Assembly: GCA_002316835.1 (NCBI GenBank)
Contig: DCEG01000077.1
Coordinates: forward strand, 1 to 42,130
From: Bacteroidales bacterium UBA1035
GTDB taxonomy: Bacteria > Bacteroidota > Bacteroidia > Bacteroidales > Dysgonomonadaceae
Length of the DNA stretch: 42,130 nucleotides
Direction: 5' to 3'
The translations under genes were made by a program, and so were the position numbers. Of this stretch, positions 16,768-24,848 are shown piece after piece (the first letter of the stretch is position 1; each line of letters starts with the position of its first letter). The notes beneath the pieces are model-generated. The model saw only the letters and a program-made list of their open reading frames with translations, was not told the DNA's origin and did not search any database.

Positions 16768-17618
16768 GACTTTCCGTTGTTTGCAATTTGTTTATGCTCC
16801 ACATATTCGCCCAGCACTTTCAGCTGCCCCACTAAAGGGATGATGGCTTTTATAGCTTGTTTGTACCGCTCATAATCGGCAAATGCAAGGTCGATATAAA
16901 ATTGGTATTCCCATTCCCGGCCGATAATCGGGAGCGACTGGATGCGTGTGAGGTTGATACCGTAAAACGACAACACGGACAACACTTGTGATAAACTTCC
17001 TTCGGTGTGCGGAAGCACAAAAACCAATGATGCTTTGTCTATTTTATCCGATTTACGTATTTCAGAAACCATTTCATCGTGTGCTAATATCAAGAATCGG
17101 GTGAAATTGCGTTTGTTAGTCTCAATGCCTGCGGCAATAACTTCCAGATTGTAAATTTCCGCTGCCCGTTTACTGCAAATTGCCGCTACACCTTTAGTAT
17201 TGTTTTCTGATATTTCTTTGGCCGCCAACGCCGTATCTTCATGTTCAACTATTTTAACATGCGGTAAGCTTTCTATAAAATCGGAACATTGCATCAGGGC
17301 CATAGGATGTGAAACAATTTCTTTTATGTCTTGCAGACTTTGTCCGGATAATGCCGACAATGTATGCGAAATACGAAGTTTATGTTCTCCGGCAATTTTC
17401 ATATCATTGAGTTTAAGCAAGTCGTGATTGAGCAGCAGCCCTCCGGCAATTGTGTTTTCAATCGCCATTATTCCAATTAAATGTTCGTCTTTTTCAGCTT
17501 TCAAAAAAATATCTTTAAACGTAAGACACGATACAATTTCAAGTTCTTCTCCGAAATAATTGCGTGCCGCAATGTCGTGGTAAGCGCCTGGTCCGCCTTG
17601 AATGGCAATTTTTTTCAT
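16764..17618 (-). CDS. pheA: Prephenate dehydratase with ACT domain
   Basis: PheA converts prephenate to phenylpyruvate for phenylalanine synthesis. The 284-residue protein has the periplasmic-binding-like catalytic domain (GGPGAYHDIAA, MAIENTIAGG, TKGVAAICS) with the catalytic T-R-F motif at 173-175 (NFTRFLIL). A C-terminal ACT domain starts near 195. Its Phe-binding motifs deviate: GALV is GSLS (207-210) and ESRP is QSLP (227-230). No chorismate mutase domain is fused. It is the first structural gene of the aromatic operon; its ATG is 27 nt past the U-run of the attenuator at 17645-17678, which probably governs its expression. The last 4 bp overlap the aminotransferase start. Confidence 0.95.
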   Translation of the reverse strand: MKKIAIQGGPGAYHDIAARNYFGEELEIVSCLTFKDIFLKAEKDEHLIGIMAIENTIAGGLLLNHDLLKLNDMKIAGEHKLRISHTLSALSGQSLQDIKEIVSHPMALMQCSDFIESLPHVKIVEHEDTALAAKEISENNTKGVAAICSKRAAEIYNLEVIAAGIETNKRNFTRFLILAHDEMVSEIRKSDKIDKASLVFVLPHTEGSLSQVLSVLSFYGINLTRIQSLPIIGREWEYQFYIDLAFADYERYKQAIKAIIPLVGQLKVLGEYVEHKQIANNGKS

Positions 17619-17644
17619 CTGTTTTGTAAGCTTATGTCTATAAA

Positions 17645-17678
17645 TAAAAAAATCCTATCGTGCTATCGACAGGATTTT
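17645..17678 (-). terminator. Attenuator terminator hairpin in the pheA leader
   Basis: On the minus strand AAAATCCTGTCG (complement of 17667-17678) pairs with CGATAGGATTTT (complement of 17649-17660), with one mismatch and a 6-nt loop, followed by a run of seven T. This is a complete intrinsic terminator lying before, not after, an operon. Its 5' arm can instead pair with the upstream segment 17720-17728, so it looks conditional. Confidence 0.85.
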
Positions 17679-17719
17679 CTATTCAAAAAAAATTATTTTT
17701 ATTTCTTCATTTTGCACAT

Positions 17720-17728
17720 AAATCCTGT
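17720..17728 (-). promoter_or_regulatory. Antiterminator segment of the pheA leader
   Basis: The minus strand reads ACAGGATTT here, the exact reverse complement of AAATCCTGT at 17669-17677, the 5' arm of the terminator. The pairing is 9 bp without mismatch and excludes the terminator. The segment begins one nucleotide after the stop codon of the leader peptide, so a ribosome at the stop would cover it and a ribosome stalled at the Phe/Tyr codons would leave it free. Confidence 0.8.
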
Positions 17729-17729
17729 T

Positions 17730-17786
17730 CTACTTACTAAAGTAAAAGTAAAAATAGAAAGAATATGCAAAATTGTTCTGTTTCAT
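17730..17786 (-). CDS. Aromatic-rich leader peptide of the pheA operon
   Basis: An 18-codon frame encodes MKQNNFAYSFYFYFYFSK and then TAG. Five Phe and four Tyr make half of the peptide, and seven of them are consecutive (residues 10-16). It starts about 20-25 nt after the probable transcription start and precedes overlapping antiterminator and terminator pairings. The design matches known leader peptides of amino acid operons, where scarcity of the charged tRNA stalls the ribosome. Mixed Phe and Tyr codons fit an operon that makes both amino acids. Just upstream, ATTCGT and ACGAAT (complement of 17789-17806) form a small hairpin. The peptide is too short to have an independent function. Confidence 0.85.
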   Translation of the reverse strand: MKQNNFAYSFYFYFYFSK

Positions 17787-17814
17787 TTTATTCGTTTTTT
17801 ACGAATTTCGGTTG

Positions 17815-17848
17815 CAAAATTACAACAAAATTTAAATAATACAACAAA
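17815..17848 (-). promoter_or_regulatory. Promoter of the aromatic amino acid operon
   Basis: The minus strand shows TTTG (complement of 17845-17848), 22 nt, TAATTTTG (complement of 17815-17822). The -7 box is a perfect Bacteroidota match; a GTTG three bases closer would give a more standard spacing of 19. The expected start near 17808 produces a leader of about 190 nt holding the attenuator. Confidence 0.6.
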
Positions 17849-17933
17849 ATGAAGAAATATTTTATTCTTTTTCCTCAAAATAGGCTTAAATGCTCGTAAT
17901 TTACTGAATTAGCGTATATTTCATTTATTTACG

Positions 17934-17941
17934 TATATTTG
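17934..17941 (+). promoter_or_regulatory. Candidate -7 box of the POT transporter gene
   Basis: TATATTTG fits TAnnTTTG and is 41 bp before the ATG. The word GTATATTT occurs twice (17914-17921 and 17933-17940), 19 bp apart, in place of a clear TTTG at -33. Confidence 0.5.
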
Positions 17942-17982
17942 CAAATTAAAAAAAATTCCTAAACATCTAAAAACTTCAATTT

Positions 17983-19527
17983 ATGTTCAAAAATCATCCA
18001 AGAGGACTCATTGGCGCAGCTCTTTCGAACATGGGCGAACGCTTCGGTTTTTACATCATGATGGCTATATTGTCGTTATTCCTTTTATCTAAATTCGGGT
18101 TGGACAAAACCCAGGCCACAATTATTTATTCCATTTTCTACGCTTCGATCTACCTCCTCGCACTGGCAGGCGGATTCATTGCAGATAAAACCAAAAAGTA
18201 CAAGGGCACCATCCTATGGGGTTTGATACTAATGACAGTTGGTTACTTTCTGATTGCCATTCCTACACCCACACCCGTTCCTAATTTTGCTTTGTATTTG
18301 ACAATGACCTGTATCGGACTGTTTGTTATCGCTTTTGGTAATGGATTGTTTAAAGGCAACTTGCAGGCGGTAGTAGGACAAATGTACGATGACCCAAAAT
18401 ATTCAGCTAATCGTGATACCGGTTTTCAGATTTTCTATATGTTCATCAATATCGGTGCTCTGTTTGCTCCGCTTATTGCAGTGGGAATCCGTAACTGGTG
18501 GGTCCAGCACAATGGTTTTGAATATAATTCAGATCTTCCGGCACTTAGCCACCAATTCTTAAAGGGAACAATTACACCTGAAGCAACACAACGCTTTACA
18601 GAACTATCAGCCGCAGTGAGCAAAACCGTACCAACGGATCTAACAGCTTTTGCCAACGAGTATCTGAATGTTTTTAATACCGGATTTCATTATGCTTTTG
18701 GGGTGGCTATTTTTGCGATGTTAATTTCTCTGGTAATCTTCATTACTAACAAAAGAAAATTCCCGGATCCGGCACTGAAAGCTGCGAAAGCAAAAGAAAG
18801 TGCAGAAGCTCAGCATACTATTGTTCAAATGGATGCCAGAGAAGTACGTCAACGGTTATACGCACTATTTTCGGTATTCGCTGTAGTAATATTCTTCTGG
18901 TTCTCGTTCCACCAAAATGGGGTTACCTTGACATTCTTTGCCAATGAATATACTGATTTGAGCATGATCAACATTGACCTCGGTTTCACAAGTATTAAAG
19001 GTGCCGAAGTGTTTCAGTTTTTCAATCCATTCTTTGTTGTGTTTTTAACACCGATCATTATAGGGATTTTCGGTTGGTTGAGAGCAAGAGGCAAAGAACC
19101 TTCCACCCCCAAAAAGATAGCCATTGGTATGGGAATTGCAGCTGCGGCTTTCTTACTTATGTCAATCGGTTCACAAGGATTGCCCGATACAGATACTGCA
19201 AGAGCAATGGGTGGACTTACCGATGTGCAACGTGTAACTCCATGGTTACTAATTGGCACCTACTTTATTTTAACTGTTGCAGAATTATTTATCAGTCCGC
19301 TTGGATTATCGTTTGTTTCAAAAGTGGCTCCTCCACAATATCAAGGGATTATGCAAGGTGCGTGGTTGGGAGCAACCGCTTTGGGTAATCAGTTACTTAT
19401 TTTAGGGACTGTATTCTATGAGAGCTTACCGCTTTGGGCAACCTGGCTTGTATTTGTTGCAGCATGTCTCATTTCGATGTTCACAATGCTGTTTATGCTG
19501 AAATGGCTCGAAAGAGTAGCGAAGTAA
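17983..19527 (+). CDS. POT/PTR family peptide transporter (MFS)
   Basis: This 514-residue membrane protein has the POT organisation: 12 or more helices in two bundles, the family segment FYIMMAILSLFLLSKFGLDKTQA, the loop GGFIADK, and the second signature FQIFYMFINIGALFAPLIA. These carriers import di- and tripeptides with protons. The usual first-helix motif ExxERFxYY reads N16-M-G-E19-R20-F-G-F-Y, so the first Glu, part of the coupling network in studied members, is Asn. A region between the bundles (about 185-230, ALSHQFLKGTITPEATQRF) is extended and polar. It has its own promoter box and a downstream terminator, so it is probably monocistronic. Confidence 0.92.
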   Translation: MFKNHPRGLIGAALSNMGERFGFYIMMAILSLFLLSKFGLDKTQATIIYSIFYASIYLLALAGGFIADKTKKYKGTILWGLILMTVGYFLIAIPTPTPVPNFALYLTMTCIGLFVIAFGNGLFKGNLQAVVGQMYDDPKYSANRDTGFQIFYMFINIGALFAPLIAVGIRNWWVQHNGFEYNSDLPALSHQFLKGTITPEATQRFTELSAAVSKTVPTDLTAFANEYLNVFNTGFHYAFGVAIFAMLISLVIFITNKRKFPDPALKAAKAKESAEAQHTIVQMDAREVRQRLYALFSVFAVVIFFWFSFHQNGVTLTFFANEYTDLSMINIDLGFTSIKGAEVFQFFNPFFVVFLTPIIIGIFGWLRARGKEPSTPKKIAIGMGIAAAAFLLMSIGSQGLPDTDTARAMGGLTDVQRVTPWLLIGTYFILTVAELFISPLGLSFVSKVAPPQYQGIMQGAWLGATALGNQLLILGTVFYESLPLWATWLVFVAACLISMFTMLFMLKWLERVAK

Positions 19528-19552
19528 AATAATCCAATTACAAAGATCATAG

Positions 19553-19584
19553 AAAAAACCGGTGAAACTATCATCGGTTTTTTT
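19553..19584 (+). terminator. Rho-independent terminator after the POT transporter gene
   Basis: ACCGGTG (19558-19564) pairs with CATCGGT (19572-19578), one G-U wobble, loop of 7, flanked by A6 and T7. It begins 26 bp after the stop codon and could work on both strands. Confidence 0.85.
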
Positions 19585-19687
19585 GTTTTCAGATCTATTT
19601 GTGCGTAGATGTGGGGTTTCCCTTATAAATAGAAATTCCTGTTGATAACTTCTATCGATTTCTCTGAAAACCTTCTTCGAATTTCGC

Positions 19688-19695
19688 TATATTTG
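19688..19695 (+). promoter_or_regulatory. Candidate -7 box of dnaE
   Basis: TATATTTG lies 72 bp before the dnaE ATG, after the transporter terminator. A -33 element is not evident. Confidence 0.45.
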
Positions 19696-19767
19696 TCCGA
19701 ACTTTTTATTCCATTCAACCCACCGTCCAACAGCTAAAAGGCGGTAGCCAAAAGCCAACTTTATAAC

Positions 19768-22700
19768 ATGCAGCCATTTGTACATTTACACGTCCATTCT
19801 CAATATTCCCTGCTAGACGGGCAAGCCAGCATCAATCGAATCGTGGATAAAGCCATGAACGACGATATGCCCGGGATCGCACTCACTGATCACGGTGCTA
19901 TGTACGGAATAAAAGAGTTTGTGAATTACATAGACAGTGCAAAATCAAAAATAAAAAACGAGATAAAAAAACTGAGTAAGGAACTGGAAAGCAATCCCGA
20001 TAATCTGAAACTGAAAAACGAGATTGAAGCCAAAACAGCCAAACTCAATTTTAAACCTATTATTGGGTGTGAATGTTACTGTGCGCGTCGTGACAGGTTT
20101 TCACAAACCGAAAAAATAGACGGAAGCGGCTGGCATCTGGTGGTATTGGCCAAAAACCTGACCGGCTATAAAAATCTTATAAAAATGGTGTCGAAAAGCT
20201 GGACCGAAGGGTTTTATTATCGTCCGCGAATCGATAAGGAGTTACTTGAGCAATACCACGAAGGACTTATTATTTCCACCGCTTGTCTTGGTGGCGAGAT
20301 TCCTAGAAAAATTGACGACGGCAATATAGCCGGAGCCGAAGAAGCGGTTCAATGGTTTAAAAATATCTTTGGAGACGACTTTTATCTCGAAATTCAGAGA
20401 CACAAGACCGATCGTCCGGATGCTGATCAGACAACCTACCCTAAACAGCAGCGCGTAAACACAGAAATTATCAAACTCGGGGAAAAGTACGGGGTGAAAG
20501 TTATCGCAACAAACGACGCTCACTTCGTAAATGAAGAAGATGCCGATGCTCATGACCGGTTAATCTGCCTGAACATGGGAAAAGATTTCGATGATCCCGA
20601 TCGTATGCGCTACACCAAACAAGAATGGATAAAAACAACGGCAGAAATGAACAGGATTTTCGCCGATGTACCTGAAGCACTTGCCAATACGGTAGAGATT
20701 GCCGATAAAGTGGAAATCTATTCTATCGATAATCCGGCACTGATGCCCTTCTATCCTATTGAAAGTTCATTCGGGACAGAAGAAGAATATAAAGCTAAAT
20801 ATTCTGAAACCGATTTAATTGAGAAATTCGGTGAAAACAATTTTAACCGGCTGGGCGGATACGACAAGGTGATCCGTATTCAACTCGAATCAGATTATCT
20901 AAATCACCTCACTCAAATAGGCGCTCACAAAAAATACGGAGAAGAACTGAGCGAAGAAATCGTCTCACGATTGAGATTTGAGATCGACACCATTACCAAC
21001 ATGGGATTTCCGGGATATTTTTTGATAGTACAGGACTTTATTAATGCTGCGCGTCATATGGATGTTGCTGTTGGTCCAGGTCGTGGATCGGCTGCCGGAT
21101 CCGCTGTTGCGTATTGCCTTGGTATCACCGATATTGACCCACTTAAATACGATCTGCTGTTTGAACGTTTTCTTAATCCCGACCGTATTTCGATGCCCGA
21201 TATCGATATCGACTTCGACGACGAAGGCCGCGACAAAGTACTTCAATGGGTAACCGATAAATATGGACACGAAAAAGTTGCACGCATCATTACCTACGGT
21301 ACAATGGCGACAAAATCATCTATCCGCGATGTCGCCCGGGTACATAAACTACCTCTTTCGGAAGCAGACCGGTTGGCAAAATTAGTTCCTGACAGGATCC
21401 CCAATGTCAAGAAGATTAATCTTCGCAGTTCCATCGAGTACGTTCCCGAACTCAAAGAAGCTTCTAACAGTACTGATCCGCTCGTTCGCGACACACTCAA
21501 GTACGCAGAGATGCTCGAAGGAAACGTGCGAAGCACGGGAGTGCACGCCTGTGGAGTTATTATCGGACAAACCGATATTTCAGACATTGTACCTATAAGC
21601 ACTGCAGACGACAAGGAGACAAAGGAGAAACTACTTGTAACACAATTCGAAGGCTCCGTTATTGAAGAAACAGGCCTGATAAAAATGGACTTTTTGGGGC
21701 TTAAAACCCTGACCATCATAAAAGATGCACTAACGAATATCGAAACAACTCACGGAATAAAGATAAATATCGATTCTATTCCGCTGGATGATCCAAAAAC
21801 ATATGAACTGTACAGTAACGGGCAAACCACCGGTACATTTCAGTTTGAGTCAACCGGTATGCAGAAGTATCTGAAAGAACTTCATCCGAGTAAGTTTGAA
21901 GATCTCATTGCCATGAACGCCCTGTATCGTCCCGGACCAATGGATTATATTCCTTCTTTTATTGCCCGCAAGCACGGCAAGGAGAAAATAGCATACGATA
22001 TTCCGGTGATGGAGAAGTTTTTAGCTGAAACTTATGGGATCACGGTTTATCAGGAGCAAGTGATGCTTTTGTCAAGGCTTTTAGCCAACTTTACGCGCGG
22101 ACAATCGGATGAACTACGTAAAGCGATGGGTAAGAAGCTGGCAGACAAAATGGCTGCTCTAAAAGAAAAGTTCATTACGGGCGGGAAATCTAACGGATAC
22201 AAAGAAAAAGATTTGCAAAAAATATGGACGGATTGGGAAAAATTTGCTCAATATGCTTTTAATAAATCACATTCTACCTGTTATTCGTGGGTGGCCTATC
22301 AAACTGCCTGGTTGAAAGCCAATTACCCATCGGAATACATGGCGTCTGTGTTGTCAAACAACTTGAACAATATCACGGAAATTACCAAGTTTATGGACGA
22401 GTGTAAAGCGATGGGGATCAATGTACTCTCGCCCGATATCAACGAATCATTATTAAAGTTTTCCGTAAATAAGTCGGGGCATATCCGTTTCGGATTGGCT
22501 GCCATAAAAAGTGTGGGACAAGGAGCTGTAGAAGCTATTCTTGAGGAAAGAAAGAGCAACGGTGCATTTAAAGATGTCTTTGATTTTGTAGAACGTGTGA
22601 ATCTGTCATCATGCAACAAGAAGAACATAGAGTCGTTAGCACTGGCAGGAGCTTTCGATTCGCTCCCCGGAGTAAAACGAGAGCATTTCATGACCGTGAA

Positions 22701-23493
22701 CAGTAAGGGTGAGGATTTTCTGGAAACTCTTATCCGATACGGAAACAAGTTCCAGCAAGATAAATATCAATCTATGAATTCACTGTTTGGCGATGATGCG
22801 TCGTTTATGATTGCCCGTCCCGAATTGCCGAAGGTAGAAAAATTTTCTGATCTTGTAAGACTAAACAAGGAACGCGAACTTATTGGGATCTATCTATCGG
22901 CACATCCTCTGGATGATTATGAGTTTATTTTGAATTACGTGTGTAGTGCCGATTGTGCAAAACTGCAGGATTTAAATCCGTTAAACGGAAAAGATGTAAG
23001 TTTTGGCGGATTGGTCACCACGGTCAGAGAAGGGCAAACCAAGCGAGGCAGCCCTTATACAATCATCAGTATTGAAGATTACGCAGGCAGTTGTGAATTA
23101 GCTTTTTTTGGAGAAGACAGCGTTAATTTCGGAAAATTTGCTCGTGTCGGACTTTCAATTTATGTAACTGCGAAAATTCAACCGAAACGTTTCAGACCGG
23201 AAGAGTTGGAGATCAAAGTAAACACCATTAGTCTGCTTTCTGAAGTGAAGGACAAGTTAGTTTCAAAAATAACGTTACAACTTCCTATCACAGATTTAGA
23301 CGATACTATGGTTTCGGAATTATCAGCTTTGATGAAAAACAATTCAGGCAATTCGTTGTTATATTTTCACATAATTGGCGACGAAACAAATATGAACGTG
23401 CAGCTTTTCTCACGTCCTTCGAAAATTCAGGTGAATAAACATCTGATTGACAGTTTAAAAAACAATTTAAACATCGATTTTAAAATCAATTAA
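19768..23493 (+). CDS. dnaE: DNA polymerase III alpha subunit
   Basis: DnaE is the replicative polymerase catalytic subunit. The 1241-residue protein begins with a PHP domain (HLHVHSQYSLLDGQASI), continues into the polymerase palm with the metal-binding PDIDIDFDDEGRD (D478 and D480) and GPGRGSAAGSAVAYCLGITDIDP, and has the fingers segment ALYRPGPMDYIPSFIARKHG and YQEQVM. A helix-hairpin-helix region (about 900-960) and an OB fold (about 1060-1150; FGGLVTTVREGQTKRGSPYTIISIED) follow. QSMNSLF at 1001-1007 is a candidate sliding-clamp-binding motif. Length and order match DnaE1-type enzymes. trxA follows after 23 bp. Confidence 0.97.
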   Translation: MQPFVHLHVHSQYSLLDGQASINRIVDKAMNDDMPGIALTDHGAMYGIKEFVNYIDSAKSKIKNEIKKLSKELESNPDNLKLKNEIEAKTAKLNFKPIIGCECYCARRDRFSQTEKIDGSGWHLVVLAKNLTGYKNLIKMVSKSWTEGFYYRPRIDKELLEQYHEGLIISTACLGGEIPRKIDDGNIAGAEEAVQWFKNIFGDDFYLEIQRHKTDRPDADQTTYPKQQRVNTEIIKLGEKYGVKVIATNDAHFVNEEDADAHDRLICLNMGKDFDDPDRMRYTKQEWIKTTAEMNRIFADVPEALANTVEIADKVEIYSIDNPALMPFYPIESSFGTEEEYKAKYSETDLIEKFGENNFNRLGGYDKVIRIQLESDYLNHLTQIGAHKKYGEELSEEIVSRLRFEIDTITNMGFPGYFLIVQDFINAARHMDVAVGPGRGSAAGSAVAYCLGITDIDPLKYDLLFERFLNPDRISMPDIDIDFDDEGRDKVLQWVTDKYGHEKVARIITYGTMATKSSIRDVARVHKLPLSEADRLAKLVPDRIPNVKKINLRSSIEYVPELKEASNSTDPLVRDTLKYAEMLEGNVRSTGVHACGVIIGQTDISDIVPISTADDKETKEKLLVTQFEGSVIEETGLIKMDFLGLKTLTIIKDALTNIETTHGIKINIDSIPLDDPKTYELYSNGQTTGTFQFESTGMQKYLKELHPSKFEDLIAMNALYRPGPMDYIPSFIARKHGKEKIAYDIPVMEKFLAETYGITVYQEQVMLLSRLLANFTRGQSDELRKAMGKKLADKMAALKEKFITGGKSNGYKEKDLQKIWTDWEKFAQYAFNKSHSTCYSWVAYQTAWLKANYPSEYMASVLSNNLNNITEITKFMDECKAMGINVLSPDINESLLKFSVNKSGHIRFGLAAIKSVGQGAVEAILEERKSNGAFKDVFDFVERVNLSSCNKKNIESLALAGAFDSLPGVKREHFMTVNSKGEDFLETLIRYGNKFQQDKYQSMNSLFGDDASFMIARPELPKVEKFSDLVRLNKERELIGIYLSAHPLDDYEFILNYVCSADCAKLQDLNPLNGKDVSFGGLVTTVREGQTKRGSPYTIISIEDYAGSCELAFFGEDSVNFGKFARVGLSIYVTAKIQPKRFRPEELEIKVNTISLLSEVKDKLVSKITLQLPITDLDDTMVSELSALMKNNSGNSLLYFHIIGDETNMNVQLFSRPSKIQVNKHLIDSLKNNLNIDFKIN

Positions 23494-23516
23494 TTATTAA
23501 ATAAAAACAAACTATT

Positions 23517-23831
23517 ATGGCTCTTCAAATTACAGATGCAACACTCAACGAGGTGTTGGCGACAGACAAATTAGTGGTTATCGACTTTTGGGCAGAATGG
23601 TGCGGACCTTGTAAAATGATTGGTCCAATCATCGAACAATTAGGCGAAGAATACAAAGATAAAGTGGTTGTTGGAAAAGTTGACGTTGATAATAACGACG
23701 AAGCCACTTCAAAATACGGCATCCGCAACATTCCTACTGTTCTCTTTATCAAGAACGGTCAGGTGGTGGATAAAGTGGTAGGCGCAGGCGCCAAAAGCCT
23801 GTTCACAGACAAAATTGAGAAAAATCTTTGA
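23517..23831 (+). CDS. trxA: Thioredoxin
   Basis: This 104-residue cytoplasmic thioredoxin has the redox motif W28-C-G-P-C32 in VIDFWAEWCGPCKMIGP and the cis-proline segment IRNIPTVLFIKNGQ. No signal peptide is present. The length is normal. It is 23 bp downstream of dnaE and ends 23 bp before a strong terminator, so read-through from dnaE is likely. Confidence 0.96.
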   Translation: MALQITDATLNEVLATDKLVVIDFWAEWCGPCKMIGPIIEQLGEEYKDKVVVGKVDVDNNDEATSKYGIRNIPTVLFIKNGQVVDKVVGAGAKSLFTDKIEKNL

Positions 23832-23854
23832 TTTCTTATCATACGATAATAACA

Positions 23855-23886
23855 AAACAGCCGCGCGAGGTTTCGTGCGGCTGTTT
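23855..23886. terminator. Bidirectional terminator between trxA and the DUF2795 gene
   Basis: AAACAGCCGC (23855-23864) and GCGGCTGTTT (23877-23886) give a 10-bp stem that can extend inward by four pairs including one wobble. A-rich and T-rich flanks suit termination from both sides; the genes are convergent. Confidence 0.9.
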
Positions 23887-23906
23887 ATTTTTACTTTGGA
23901 AAAACG

Positions 23907-24128
23907 CTAATACTCGTCTTCATTAAAAAAGAAGTCTTCTTTACTTGGATAATCGGGCCAGATATCTTCAATAGTTTCAAATACTTCACTATCATCCTCG
24001 ATTTCCTGCAGGTTTTCTATTACTTCGAGCGGGGCACCGGAACGCTGAGCAAAATCAATCAGCTCGTCTTTTGTTGCCGGCCAGGGAGCGTCTTCCAATT
24101 TAGAAGCTAATTCAAGTGTCCAATACAT
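23907..24128 (-). CDS. DUF2795 family small acidic protein
   Basis: This 73-residue protein reads MYWTLELASKLEDAPWPATK, then DELIDFAQRSGAPLEVIENLQEI, ending in an acidic tail (DFFFNEDEY). The ATKDELIDFAQRSGAP-type segment is the core of DUF2795 proteins. Function is unknown; the small helical fold and strong acidity do not point to an enzyme. It ends a minus-strand run after the adenosyltransferase gene (69 bp) and shares the terminator at 23855-23886 with trxA. Small size and conservation of this segment in Bacteroidota support it being real. Confidence 0.8.
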   Translation of the reverse strand: MYWTLELASKLEDAPWPATKDELIDFAQRSGAPLEVIENLQEIEDDSEVFETIEDIWPDYPSKEDFFFNEDEY

Positions 24129-24197
24129 ATTATTTCCTAAAGTTTTTGTTGTTTCATAAATTTAGCGCAAAAATATACAAAAAAATCAGATATTATC

Positions 24198-24740
24198 CTA
24201 TTCCCAGTATATTTCTTTTCCGGTTTTATTACTTTCGTATCTTGCCAGTACGAAAAAGTAGTCTGACAAACGGTTTAAGAATTTTAGAACAGAACTGTCA
24301 ACCGGAAATTCTTCTGCCACCCGATACACATTCCGCTCCGCCCTACGTGAAATTGTGCGGCAAATGTGTGCACGCGATGCAGCTTCATTGCCTCCGGGAA
24401 GAACAAAACGATTCAATTTGGGTAGATTATTGTCTATTCTATCAACTTCTTTTTCAATTTTTTCGATATCGCTATCGGTAATAATGCTGGCTGACTTAGG
24501 TGGAATTTTCTCTGTTTCTGTTGCCAAAAATGAACCTACAGTAAAAAGTTTATGCTGCAAGTAAGAAAGAAACCTATTTGTTTCTTCGTCTTTAATATCG
24601 CAATTCAACCAGCCAATAAAACTGTTTAGCTCATCAATTGTTCCATATGCCTCCAGGCGGATGTGTGTTTTTTTTACGCGGGTCCCACCAACCAGTGATG
24701 TCTTTCCTTTATCACCCGATTTTGTATATATTTTTGTCAT
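24198..24740 (-). CDS. Cob(I)alamin adenosyltransferase, PduO type
   Basis: This enzyme transfers adenosine from ATP to cob(I)alamin, making the coenzyme form of B12. The 180-residue protein begins MTKIYTKSGDKGKTSLVGG, the ATP-binding N-terminus of the PduO family, and contains YGTIDELNSFIGW, LPGGNEAASRAHICRTISRRAERN and the end LNRLSDYFFVLARYE. The frame stays open 20 codons further upstream (to 24800), but those codons cover a palindrome and stuttering intergenic words, and MTKIYTK is the family start, so ATG at 24740 is chosen. No cobalamin riboswitch is seen before it. Confidence 0.93.
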   Translation of the reverse strand: MTKIYTKSGDKGKTSLVGGTRVKKTHIRLEAYGTIDELNSFIGWLNCDIKDEETNRFLSYLQHKLFTVGSFLATETEKIPPKSASIITDSDIEKIEKEVDRIDNNLPKLNRFVLPGGNEAASRAHICRTISRRAERNVYRVAEEFPVDSSVLKFLNRLSDYFFVLARYESNKTGKEIYWE

Positions 24741-24776
24741 TTTTCTCTTTTGATTTTTAGACTTTAGACCGCCCAG

Positions 24777-24792
24777 CCTGTCAGCTGGCAGG
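24777..24792. repeat. Intergenic palindrome upstream of the adenosyltransferase gene
   Basis: CCTGTCAGCTGGCAGG is a near-perfect 16-bp palindrome (one mismatched pair). It sits in a 108-bp gap otherwise made of repeated words such as TTGTCTAATAATCTAATGTCTGAC. Confidence 0.6.
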
Positions 24793-24848
24793 TTCGCCAT
24801 TAGATATTGGACGTTGTCTGTTGTCTAATAATCTAATGTCTGACAATC

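Noticed and set aside
24741..24800. A 20-residue N-terminal extension of the cobalamin adenosyltransferase
   Set aside because: It would encode palindrome and stutter sequence; the family N-terminus MTKIYTKSGDKG starts at 24740.
24741..24848. Possible cobalamin riboswitch before the adenosyltransferase gene
   Set aside because: The gap is too short and has no B12-box-like sequence; only a 16-bp palindrome and stutter words are present.
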